From contig CAVXQP010000013.1 in the NCBI GenBank assembly GCA_963763955.1, forward strand, positions 1 to 64,000: a stretch of 64,000 nucleotides of DNA. The letters run 5' to 3'. The position numbers and the translations under genes were made by a program. This DNA is from DASUPK01 sp963763955. GTDB taxonomy: Bacteria; Actinomycetota; Thermoleophilia; Solirubrobacterales; 70-9. Each line of letters starts with the position of its first letter. Position 1 is the first letter of the stretch. Positions 1 to 8,374 of the stretch are shown here, one piece after another. The notes below the pieces were generated by a model. That model was not told the origin of the DNA. It searched no databases and saw only the letters and a program-made list of their open reading frames with translations.

Positions 1-67
1 TCTGGGTGCGGATGGTCCCGAGGGCGGCGCTCAACGCATCTTCATCCCAGAGCCTCCGGGAGTCACG
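1..67. other. Unassigned flank downstream of clpC
   Basis: The stretch lies after the clpC stop codon at the window edge. On the minus strand a purine-rich CGGAGG sits about six bases before an ATG, but that frame stops after four codons. A second frame continues open to the window edge and could be the start of a further minus-strand gene. Too little sequence is present to name it. Confidence 0.3.
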
Positions 68-2803
68 TCATCGCTGGGAGACCGCGGCCTCCTCCCGCGA
101 CTCCTTTGCTTGTGCGGGCTCTTCCCTGCCGTCGTCAGGCTTTGCCGCTCCCTTCGAGACCTCGAAGCCAAGCTCGCCCCCCTTGATCCCGATAGTCACG
201 CGATCGCCGGGCTCGAGCTCGCCGGCGAGCAACATCCTGGAAAGCCGGTTCTCCACTAGACGTTGAATAGCGCGCCGCATGGGCCTCGCACCGAACTCGG
301 GGTCGAAGCCCTCCTCGCCGAGGTGGGCGACCGCGGCGTCGGTGAACTTCGGCTCGATCCCCTGGGCCCGCAGCCGGCGGCTGACCTGGTCAAGCAGGAG
401 CCGGGTGATCTGGAGCAGTTGCTCCTTGCTCAGCGACCGGAAGACGATGATCTCGTCGATCCGATTGAGGAACTCGGGCCGGAAGCTCTGCCGCAGCAGT
501 TCCATCAGCTCCTCGTTCAGCTGATCCCAGTCCGTGCCCTCCCGGGTCTGCGCCTGGATCCGGTCCGCGCCGAGGTTGCTGGTCATGATCAGCACCGCGT
601 GTTTGAAGTCGACCGTGCGTCCGCGGGCATCAGTGAGGCGCCCGTCGTCGAGGATCTGGAGCAGGGTGTTGAAGACGTCGGGGTGGGCCTTCTCGATCTC
701 GTCCAGCAGGATCACCGCGTAAGGTCGCCGGCGGACGGCCTCGGTCAGCTGGCCCGCCTCCTCGTAGCCGACGTAACCCGGCGGAGCGCCGACCAGGCGG
801 CTGACCGTGTGGCGCTCTTGGAATTCGGACATGTCGAAGCGGACCATCGCCTCCTCATCGCCAAACAGTGCCTCGGCGAGGGTGCGCGCAAGCTCGGTCT
901 TGCCAACCCCGGTGGGTCCGAGAAAGAGGAAGCTCCCCTCGGGCCGGTTCGGGTCGGCCAGCCCGGCCCGGGCCCGGCGCACCGCCTCCGCGATCGCCTC
1001 AACCGCCTCGTCTTGGCCCACCACCCGCTGGTGCAGCTGCTCCTCCAGCTTCATCAGTCGCTCGCGTTCCTCGGTCGTGAGCTGGGAGACCGGAATGCCT
1101 GTGGTCCGGGAGACGACCTCGGCGATGTCCTCGGGCATCACCACAGGGGCACGCTCCCGAGCCTTACCGTGCTCCTCTTCGAGTTCCGTCCGCAACTCCC
1201 CGACCCGATCCTTGATCTCATCGGCCCGCTCGTAGTCCTCAGAGGCAATCGCCTGATCGCGCTCGCGCTCCAAGCCGCGGATCTCGCTCTCGAGCGCCCG
1301 GGTGTCCGGCGGCTTGGTCCTCGAGCGCAGCCGCACCCGGGCTGAGGCCTGATCCATCAGGTCGATCGCCTTGTCAGGGAGGAAGCGGTCCGGGATATAG
1401 CGGTCGGAGAGCTCAGCGGCGGCGACGATCGCCTCCGGATCCACCCGGACCCGGTGGAAGGCCTCATACCGGTCCTTCAGACCGGTAAGGATCTCGATCG
1501 CCACATCAACCGTCGGCTCGTCAATGAGTACGGGTTGGAAGCGGCGCTCGAGGGCAGCGTCCTTCTCGATGTTCTTGCGGTACTCGTCGATCGTGGTCGC
1601 GCCGATCACATGAAGCTCGCCGCGCGCCAGCGCCGGTTTCAGCATGTTGGAAGCGTCCATCGAGCCCTCTGCGGCGCCGGCGCCGACCACGGTGTGCAGC
1701 TCGTCCATGAAGACGATGAGCTGTTCGGAGTTTTCGGTGATCTCCTCAATCACGGACTTGAGGCGCTCCTCGAACTCGCCGCGGTACTTGGTCCCGGCGA
1801 CCATCCCGGCGAGATCGAGGGCGACCAGCCGCTTTCCGGCCAGGGTCTCGGGGACCTCGTCATTGACGATCCGCTGGGCGATCCCCTCGGCGATCGCGGT
1901 CTTCCCCACTCCGGGATCTCCGATCAGGACCGGATTGTTCTTCGTCCGTCGCGAGAGGATCTCGATCGTCGTCTCGATCTCGTCCGCGCGGCCGATCACC
2001 GGATCCAGCTTGCCCTCCCGCGCCTGCTCGGTCAGGTCCCGGCTGTGCTCATCGAGGCTCTTGGTCTGGCTCGCCGGCCGGCCCGCGCCCTCGCCTTCCT
2101 CGACCCCGCGGATGACCGCGCCGCGCAGCTTCGTGTGCGACGCACCGAAGCGGCGAAGCAGCGTCCCTGCCTCCGACTCCTCGTCTGAAGCGAGAGCCAG
2201 AAGCACGTGCTCGGGCCCGACATAAGAGGCACCGAGCTCACGGGACTCCTGGTATGCGCCAAGCAGGGTCCCTTTCGCCTCAGGGGAAAGTGACGGGGCG
2301 ACGTCCGTACGCTCCTGCTTCGAGGCCTCCTGGTCGACCTCCGCGGCCACCGCCTGGGCGTCGACGTCAATCTGGTCGAGGACGTGCGCGACGAGGTCAT
2401 CCTGCAGAGCCGCCCAGAGCAGGTGCTCGCTGTTCAGGTCAAGGTCGCCCCACTCAAGCGCCCTTTGCGCCGCCCGCTGGAGTAGCTCGCGGGTAGCGTC
2501 GCTGAAGTATTCGGTGATGTCGACCTGCTCGACGCCGCTGCGGCGGGCCGGCGATCCGCCCCGGAGGCGCTCACCCAGGGCTCCGGGCTGGTCAATCCCT
2601 CCGCCTGGGCCGCGGTCGAAGAAGTCCGAGAAGAAGTCGTCGAAGAGGCCGCGCCCGCCGTAGCCACCGCTCTCCCCTCGAACCTCGGCGAGGCAGACCT
2701 GACAGAGGCGCTGCGTCTCCGTCCCCACTCCCGGTCGGGTCCGGCGCACCTCCGCGACAGCCGGGCGAAGGCCGCAACGCTCACAGATAACTGCCGCTTC
2801 CAC
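68..2803 (-). CDS. clpC: ClpC-type AAA+ ATP-dependent protease unfoldase
   Basis: Hsp100 unfoldase that feeds substrates to ClpP in the cytoplasm. The 911-residue product starts at GTG and opens with a zinc-finger-like segment (CxxC at residues 7-10 and 34-37), unlike textbook ClpC. A Clp N-domain follows at about 95-240, then AAA module 1 with Walker A GDPGVGKT near 295, a UVR-type coiled segment near 505-540, and AAA module 2 with Walker A GPTGVGKT near 640. The UVR motif separates ClpC from ClpB, which has a long M-domain. The tail is acidic and basic low complexity. The zinc-finger N-terminus may be an adaptor-like extension; that role is inference. The gene is intact. Confidence 0.95.
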   Translation of the reverse strand: MEAAVICERCGLRPAVAEVRRTRPGVGTETQRLCQVCLAEVRGESGGYGGRGLFDDFFSDFFDRGPGGGIDQPGALGERLRGGSPARRSGVEQVDITEYFSDATRELLQRAAQRALEWGDLDLNSEHLLWAALQDDLVAHVLDQIDVDAQAVAAEVDQEASKQERTDVAPSLSPEAKGTLLGAYQESRELGASYVGPEHVLLALASDEESEAGTLLRRFGASHTKLRGAVIRGVEEGEGAGRPASQTKSLDEHSRDLTEQAREGKLDPVIGRADEIETTIEILSRRTKNNPVLIGDPGVGKTAIAEGIAQRIVNDEVPETLAGKRLVALDLAGMVAGTKYRGEFEERLKSVIEEITENSEQLIVFMDELHTVVGAGAAEGSMDASNMLKPALARGELHVIGATTIDEYRKNIEKDAALERRFQPVLIDEPTVDVAIEILTGLKDRYEAFHRVRVDPEAIVAAAELSDRYIPDRFLPDKAIDLMDQASARVRLRSRTKPPDTRALESEIRGLERERDQAIASEDYERADEIKDRVGELRTELEEEHGKARERAPVVMPEDIAEVVSRTTGIPVSQLTTEERERLMKLEEQLHQRVVGQDEAVEAIAEAVRRARAGLADPNRPEGSFLFLGPTGVGKTELARTLAEALFGDEEAMVRFDMSEFQERHTVSRLVGAPPGYVGYEEAGQLTEAVRRRPYAVILLDEIEKAHPDVFNTLLQILDDGRLTDARGRTVDFKHAVLIMTSNLGADRIQAQTREGTDWDQLNEELMELLRQSFRPEFLNRIDEIIVFRSLSKEQLLQITRLLLDQVSRRLRAQGIEPKFTDAAVAHLGEEGFDPEFGARPMRRAIQRLVENRLSRMLLAGELEPGDRVTIGIKGGELGFEVSKGAAKPDDGREEPAQAKESREEAAVSQR

Positions 2804-2899
2804 TAGGGCCCTTCAGGCCCCCTTTCATTTTTGAAGAGCGAGGCGCCCCCAGGGCGGTGGCTTGTTACCCGGAAACCGCGACGCCGAAACACGCGTGAT

Positions 2900-4150
2900 T
2901 CACTCGAGCCCTTCGTCCGCCCGCTGCTCCTCAGGGCGATAGGCGTATGCCGCCTCGCGGACCGCCTCGGCGGTCTCCAGCCCAGCTCCCAGCGCGCCGC
3001 CGATCATCGCCAGCGAGGTGGCGAGCCACGCCAGGCTGAGATAGTCGACGAGGGAGACGTCCGAGCTCAGTTCTTTGGAGAGCAGATCGGGGGTAATCAA
3101 GAGACCCGCACCCCCCAAGGCGAAGAGAAAGAGCGCGAGATAGAGCGACAGGACCCCGAGGAGCACCGTCGCCGCGGTCGCCGCATTGAAGAGGAGCACC
3201 TGATCCTCGGCCTTGGAAGCGCCACGCCGCTCCCAAAGGCCGTGGGCCGCGATCAGTGAGAGGACCGTGAACGCGATTGCCAGGATTCCGATTGCCGCCA
3301 GACGAACCGCGCCCAACGAGGCGGAGATCCGCCAGAGATCGGAGGTCACCAGGGCGAAGGCAGCAACGGCCAACGCGGCGACCAAGGCGCGGTAGAGCCG
3401 GACCGCGAGTCGCCAGGGCCGGTTGGCGCGGACCATCCCGATCAAGAGCCTGAGGCGCCCACCGCGCGAAAGCGCGGCGAGGCCCGTCGGCCCGTGGCTG
3501 GGATCCTGATCAGCGAGGTCCGCGAGCTCGACCAGCCGCCGACGCATTCGGATTCTGCGTGCGGGACCCTCGCCATCCTCGGACTCGGCACCCGCCGCTT
3601 CGCCTGTCAGCACTCTCACCATGCCGGTGGCGGTCTCGAGAGCCTTCGGGCGAAGTCTCGCTGGGCCGAGGCCCGGCAGTGAGATCACCGCCACCCGGTG
3701 GGTTGGGCTCGCGTGGGCGACGACCGTGCGGCGTCCGACCCTCAACGGCAGGTCGGTGAGAGCAAGGGCCATCTCCCAGTCCTGGCCGAGCAGCCTCTCG
3801 TGTGCTGCATCGATCAGATCAGTGGTGCTCGCGGGCGGGACCACCAGGCCGTCGATCTCAAGCGGCACCGCCCATTCCACCTCTGGGTAGAGCTCGTTGA
3901 GCCGCCTCGACAGCTCCGGCGCGAGGCTTTCGGCGACCTCGGCCGGGAGATCGGGGGCCGCCAGAAGGCCGACCGCTATCTGGGCTCGCTCAGGTGTGGT
4001 GCTGATGCTCCCAGGATCCCAGTTCCGGCAGCCCCGGAGCCGATCCTGGCACCCTTGGAGCTCATTGCAGACCGGGCCTACTCCCGAATTGCAGGCAGAT
4101 GTGCGGGGCTTGCCCGGCGCAAACCGGCGCAAGACCAACCGGCAGCCCAC
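2900..4150 (-). CDS. Predicted membrane protein of unknown function
   Basis: Upstream of clpC on the same strand. The N-terminal half is soluble, with a recognisable stretch 'ERAQIAVGLLAAPDLP' that opens an apparent globular domain. The C-terminal half has four hydrophobic segments between roughly residues 255 and 400, so it is probably a polytopic inner-membrane protein with a cytosolic N-domain. The start is doubtful: the first 45 or so residues after the given ATG look non-coding and Cys-rich, and no good ATG or GTG with a Shine-Dalgarno site precedes the conserved part. I do not recognise a named family. Confidence 0.7.
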   Translation of the reverse strand: MGCRLVLRRFAPGKPRTSACNSGVGPVCNELQGCQDRLRGCRNWDPGSISTTPERAQIAVGLLAAPDLPAEVAESLAPELSRRLNELYPEVEWAVPLEIDGLVVPPASTTDLIDAAHERLLGQDWEMALALTDLPLRVGRRTVVAHASPTHRVAVISLPGLGPARLRPKALETATGMVRVLTGEAAGAESEDGEGPARRIRMRRRLVELADLADQDPSHGPTGLAALSRGGRLRLLIGMVRANRPWRLAVRLYRALVAALAVAAFALVTSDLWRISASLGAVRLAAIGILAIAFTVLSLIAAHGLWERRGASKAEDQVLLFNAATAATVLLGVLSLYLALFLFALGGAGLLITPDLLSKELSSDVSLVDYLSLAWLATSLAMIGGALGAGLETAEAVREAAYAYRPEEQRADEGLE

Positions 4151-4478
4151 AGTGCGCAGGGCTGCGCAGGGCGGTCGCGACTAGCCTGTGCGCGGTGTAG
4201 CTCCGATGGGTTGCGGGCGTCCGGTCCGGGGATTGGAGGGTGTGCCATGGAATCGAGCGGCAAGGGAGGCAAGGGCTCGTCCCGGGCTTCGTCCCGATCC
4301 GACGATCAGAAGGCACTGTTGGAATCGGCCGAGCGCGTCGGCGAACTCGACCACTTGGTAGAACGTTGTAACGGGCGCGACCGGAACCCACCGGACCCAG
4401 GCGGAAAGGCTTGTCCCCGAAAGCGCGATCTAGCGCCAGTCCCCGACTGGGCCGGACTCGGCCGGAACAGCGGCGGGG
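4151..4478. other. Non-coding stretch before tRNA scar 1
   Basis: About 330 bases without a convincing gene on either strand. The open frames here have no family features. The last 28 bases include GCCGGAC at 4451, which would pair in six of seven positions with the acceptor-stem half of the tRNA scar that follows, but no D-arm can be built. It may be a decayed tRNA. Confidence 0.5.
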
Positions 4479-4521
4479 GATCATGATCCGCGTGTCGGGG
4501 GTTCGAGTCCCTCCTCCGGCA
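4479..4521 (+). repeat. tRNA 3'-end scar 1 (direct repeat)
   Basis: A 43-base segment that reads as a tRNA from the anticodon loop to the discriminator base: anticodon loop with CAT, a T-arm with the TTCGAGT loop, and the acceptor half CTCCGGC followed by A. It matches 7344-7386 at 42 of 43 positions; the difference is the base after the anticodon. No proper 5' half precedes it, so it is not a functional tRNA. Duplicated tRNA 3' ends are the usual trace left by integrative elements. Confidence 0.8.
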
Positions 4522-4536
4522 TGAAGTACCTGCAGA

Positions 4537-7149
4537 TCAGCGAGATGAGGCCTGCTTTTCGCCGAGAGCAACGCGGACCACGGCGATTGCATCCCGCTGG
4601 TTCAGGCGGAGACCCGTGCCGAACGCTTCTTCGAACCTGTCCTCCCCCAGCATCTCTCGGATTTGAGCCACCAACTTCTCCTCCCCGCGCCGCAGCATCG
4701 GCCATGCCCGCAGGCCAACACGCCGGCGCAGACCTTCGGCCGCCCCCGCGAGCAGCGCCGCGCGCTCTGGGTTACCCGTCGCGCAGGCCAGCCGGGCGAA
4801 GCCGGTTAGAAAGAGAGACGCGTTGCGGGCGCTCTCGACCGCGAGGCTTATTTCGAGCCCGTCTGCCAGCAGCGTACGAGCCTCGTCCACATCGCCCTCT
4901 ATCAGGGCAACAGTACTCAGCTGGGCTCGCGACCAGGCGGCCAACCAGGGGTACTGATAACGGTTCGCCATGTCGAGCCCCTCGAGCAGATGTCGCTGGG
5001 CGTCCTCGTAGCGGCCAACTGCCGTTTCCAGGCCGCCAATACTGAGCGATGCCAAAGCGGTCAAGTACGGCTCATCCATGGCGCTGAATTCTTCCAACGA
5101 GACCCGGACGCCCCGTAGGCCGCTGTCGAAGTCGCCGACGATCGGTGAGCTCCACCCGATGGCCAGCTGGGACGCCGCGTGAAGGAATGGGTCCCCGATT
5201 TCTTCCAGCATCGGTGCCAGTCGCTTGCGGGCTGCCAGTGCCGCGTCGTCGTCGCCAATCTCGAGGTCGATCGACAGATCCACCCATAGCAATTCCGCAC
5301 GTGCGTGAGGAGAAAGCGAGTCGGCGGTTCCCAAGAGCTGCTCGGTCCAGGCGTGCGCCTCACGCATGTGTTCCCGCAGCTCCCAGAACAGCCACAACAC
5401 CCGGAACATGCGCGGGAGCTGGTCGGTGTCGTGATCGAGGTACCAGCGCACGGAGACGGCGAGGTTGCCCGCCTCCTCTTCCAGTCTCTCGAGCCATTCG
5501 CTATGGCCGACAGTCCGCAGCGGCCGGTCGGCCTGGAGCGCCAGGGTCCGGTAGTAGTCGGCCTGGCGATACCGGACCTCGTTGACGTCGGGCCGCGCAT
5601 CGAGCCGCTCCGCCACGAAGGCACGGATGGTGTCCAGCATCCGCGAACGGGGTCGAGCGCCGGCGCTGTCGAGGTAGATGAGGCTGTGACGTGCCAAGGC
5701 CTCGGACAGCTCCAACGCCTGGTCCTCCTCCAAGCCGGCGACGGCTGCGGCAGCCTCGATGGTCCAGCCGTCAACAAAGGCGGCCATGGACTCGAGCAGC
5801 GAGCGCTCATCGTCGTCCAGCAGGTCGACGCTCCACTCGACGGTGGCTCGCAGGGTGCGCTGCCGTTGGGGGAGGTCCACCGCTCCCGTCCCAAGCGAGT
5901 CCAGCGACGTCACCAGGCGAGATAGAAGCTCCTCGGGGTCAAGCAGCCGGATGCGGGCCGCCGCCAGTTCGATTGCCAGCGGCAGACCCTCCAGGCGCCG
6001 GCAGATCTCTGCCACTGCGGCGGCGTTGTCCTCGGTAAGGCTGAAGTCGGGACGCACCGCACGGGCCCGGTCGACAAAGAGCGCCACCGCCGGCGACGAC
6101 GCCAGCTCATCGACTGAGGCGGCGACGGGTTCCGACGGAAGGGGCAACGGTGGGACCGGAAACTCCCGTTCCGCCCGCAGCTGCAGCGTCAGCCGGCTCG
6201 TCGCCAAGATGGCGACACCGGGGCAACGCATCAGCAGCTCGTCGATGTCGTGGGCGGCATCGTGCGCCTGCTCCAGGTTGTCGAGGATCAGCAGCCACGG
6301 GTCATGGTCTAGCCGTTCGATCACGGACGCCAGCGCCGACCCCGTCCCCCTCAGATCGGCGTCCACAGCTCGCCCGATCGCGACCGCGACCTGGTCGGAC
6401 TCGGTAACGGTCTCCAGCCCGACGAAAACGATGCCCGCTTCCAAGCGGTCACGCAACCGCTCGCCCGCGGCCACCGCCAGCCGAGTCTTGCCGACACCGC
6501 CTGGCCCGGTGAGGGTCACCAATCGCACGTTGGGAAGCTCGATCAGGCGTGCCACCTCCTCGACCTCCCGCTCTCGCCCGATCAGCGACGTCGCATCGAC
6601 GGGGAGTGAATGTTGGCCGGGCGGCATCTGTGACGGTTCCGACCCAGCACCGTCCGGTGCGGGACGACCTGCTTCGAACCGCTCGCTCAGAAGTGTCGCG
6701 AGGTCGTCGCGCACGAGCTGGTCCAGCTCATCCGAGGACCTGAACCTCCGGTACGAAGCCTCGGGCCGCATCTGGGAGAGCAGCTCAGTCAGGCGGGGCT
6801 CGCGATCCGGCGCCGGCTCCTTGATGTAGAGCAGGCGCGGCAGCTCCCGCGAGAGCTCGTACTCCTCCTCGAGGCCCGAGACCTCCATGCCAGGGCTGAT
6901 GCGCCCGTAGCTCTGCCAGTACAGGCCGATGAAGACGTCGCTTTGCTGGAGATACGCCCTGAACAGGTCGCGCGGAGGATGCGGTCGCGCGCCCAGCTCG
7001 AACATCACCGGGGTGAGACGGAGCGACGAGATGGCGTGCGAGACGGCCCGTCGCTCCTCGGCCAGCTCCCCCAACGTCGAGCTCACGAAAACTCGCAGGC
7101 GCTGGTCAGGAGTCCGGATTCCAACCTCACCGCGCGAGCTCCCGTTCAC
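4537..7149 (-). CDS. DUF4062 / STAND-type ATPase with TPR-like C-terminus
   Basis: 870 residues. The N-terminus (about 18-105) is a DUF4062 domain, recognised by 'QRLRVFVSSTLGELAEER'. A STAND/NB-ARC-like ATPase follows, with Walker A GPGGVGKT at 215-222, Walker B LLILDNLEQ near 280 and the GLPLAIELAA motif near 390. The remaining 450 residues are helical and TPR-like. The layout resembles the ATPase part of AfsR/LuxR-type regulators, but no DNA-binding domain is visible. DUF4062 with STAND ATPases is found in bacterial signalling and conflict systems; whether this protein is a defence sensor is inference. It is the only gene between two copies of the tRNA 3' end, which suggests horizontal arrival. 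The frame is intact. Confidence 0.85.
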   Translation of the reverse strand: MNGSSRGEVGIRTPDQRLRVFVSSTLGELAEERRAVSHAISSLRLTPVMFELGARPHPPRDLFRAYLQQSDVFIGLYWQSYGRISPGMEVSGLEEEYELSRELPRLLYIKEPAPDREPRLTELLSQMRPEASYRRFRSSDELDQLVRDDLATLLSERFEAGRPAPDGAGSEPSQMPPGQHSLPVDATSLIGREREVEEVARLIELPNVRLVTLTGPGGVGKTRLAVAAGERLRDRLEAGIVFVGLETVTESDQVAVAIGRAVDADLRGTGSALASVIERLDHDPWLLILDNLEQAHDAAHDIDELLMRCPGVAILATSRLTLQLRAEREFPVPPLPLPSEPVAASVDELASSPAVALFVDRARAVRPDFSLTEDNAAAVAEICRRLEGLPLAIELAAARIRLLDPEELLSRLVTSLDSLGTGAVDLPQRQRTLRATVEWSVDLLDDDERSLLESMAAFVDGWTIEAAAAVAGLEEDQALELSEALARHSLIYLDSAGARPRSRMLDTIRAFVAERLDARPDVNEVRYRQADYYRTLALQADRPLRTVGHSEWLERLEEEAGNLAVSVRWYLDHDTDQLPRMFRVLWLFWELREHMREAHAWTEQLLGTADSLSPHARAELLWVDLSIDLEIGDDDAALAARKRLAPMLEEIGDPFLHAASQLAIGWSSPIVGDFDSGLRGVRVSLEEFSAMDEPYLTALASLSIGGLETAVGRYEDAQRHLLEGLDMANRYQYPWLAAWSRAQLSTVALIEGDVDEARTLLADGLEISLAVESARNASLFLTGFARLACATGNPERAALLAGAAEGLRRRVGLRAWPMLRRGEEKLVAQIREMLGEDRFEEAFGTGLRLNQRDAIAVVRVALGEKQASSR

Positions 7150-7343
7150 CGCCCGCGCTGCCTCGTCTTTGAGGCGTTCGCGGTCACGGCCCTAGTCTGC
7201 CAGGGAGCGGAGCGCCGCCGCTTCCGCTTTCACGTCGATCTCGCACCCGATTTCGCACCCAACTCGAGACTTCCGGGCGAACTGAGGTCACCTGGTCGAG
7301 CCTGAGAGGAGCTGTCTGAACCATCAGGCCCCTGCCTCCAGCC

Positions 7344-7386
7344 GATCATAATCCGCGTGTCGGGGGTTCGAGTCCCTCCTCCGGCA
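7344..7386 (+). repeat. tRNA 3'-end scar 2 (direct repeat)
   Basis: Second near-identical copy of the 43-base tRNA 3' half (anticodon loop ATCATAA, T-arm, acceptor half, discriminator A). The sequence before it cannot form the 5' side of the anticodon stem, the D-arm or the acceptor stem, so the copy begins abruptly at the anticodon loop. Together with 4479-4521 it brackets the DUF4062 gene in a 2.9-kb unit. The 195 bases between that gene and this scar, and the 110 bases after it, hold nothing I can identify. Confidence 0.8.
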
Positions 7387-7495
7387 TTGCATTGCCATGC
7401 GGAATGCGGCGTCTCCGGGGTCGTCGTCGTGTCAGGGGTGAGAACGCGGCTTCGCTGCCGTTGCTTGCATGGACAGCGGCACCAACGCCCGGGGA

Positions 7496-8364
7496 TCAAA
7501 CGAATTCCGCGCGGTACTCGTGAAGGAACTCGGCCACCCGGCGCGGAGGGCGGCGGGTGATCTGCTGGAAGGTGTCGGTCGTGTAGTCGTTCTCGCCGGC
7601 GAGGATCGACCACTCGCGCGCGATGAGAAGCTCGGCCTCCCGGCCGGCTACCCCGGCGCCGATGAGGCGCTCGAGGAACTGCCGCTCGGCCGCGACCCGA
7701 AAGGTGACGGGCTCGCCGAGCTCCGCCGAAAGCAGCTCGAGCGCCTCCGGCCACGACATGGGGACCGGTCCTGTCAGGTCGTGGTGCGCGCCCCACAGCG
7801 CCGGGTCGGTGAGCACGCGCAGCCCAGCCTCGGCCGCGTCGCGATGGTCGATCAGGGCCATGCGGCCGCTGCCGGCGAGGCCGGTCCATGTGCGCGAGGC
7901 GCGCACCTCGCGCGCCGCGGCGAGCAGGGACGCCGAGAAGATCGCAGGGCGGATCGTCGAGTACGGCACTCCGGTCGAGGAGGCGAACTGGTCGATGCTG
8001 TAGTGCGCTCGCTGGTTGATCCCGAGTGAGTCCGCCGAGGTGTTGAGCACCGACAGACGGGTGACCTGCTCGATCGAGGAGATTCCGGCGGCGGCATTGA
8101 TCGCGATCCGCTGCAGCACGCCCTCGATCCCGATTGATCCCATCGCGATGAACACCGCGCGGATCCCGTCAAACGCCTCGGTGAGGTCGCGCGGGTCGTC
8201 CAGGCGCGTGGGACGGATCTGCAGCCCGTCGGGTTCGCCGAAGGCGCGGCGGGCTTTGTCGGGGTCGCGAACGAGCGCCGCGACCGCATCTCGCCGCGCG
8301 CGAGTACGCCGCGGACGATCTCGCTGCCGACGCGGCCGGTGGCGCCGATCACAGCGGTGGTCAC
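7496..8364 (-). CDS. NmrA-like NAD(P)-binding protein (frame broken)
   Basis: Starts at GTG 10 bases after the ABC transporter stop, so it is the last gene of that operon. The N-terminus has the dinucleotide motif GATGRVGSEIV. The frame breaks near 8290, about 25 residues in; the rest, read in the neighbouring frame, follows the NmrA/atypical SDR pattern (ALVRDPDKAR after the first strand, then 'SIDQFASSTGVPYSTIRPA'). About 289 residues in total, usual for the family. Likely an NAD(P)H-dependent oxidoreductase or redox sensor. The break may be a sequencing error, since coding quality is good on both sides. Confidence 0.75.
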
Positions 8365-8374
8365 CGTGTCTCCC

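Noticed and set aside
4451..4521. Complete tRNA at scar 1
   Set aside because: The 5' acceptor strand matches in six of seven positions, but no D-arm fits and the anticodon stem has a mismatch.
4062..4592. Minus-strand open frame with a GGGTRTPD-like segment
   Set aside because: The segment is the antisense translation of the tRNA 3' scar; the rest has no coding character. The same holds for frames at 4481-4705 and the upstream part of 7230-7889.
7100..7149. tRNA-like sequence coding GEVGIRTPDQRL at the DUF4062 start
   Set aside because: It resembles the tRNA-antisense artefact, but RTPDQRLRVFVSS continues smoothly into the DUF4062 domain, so it is kept as protein; only the first few residues are doubtful.
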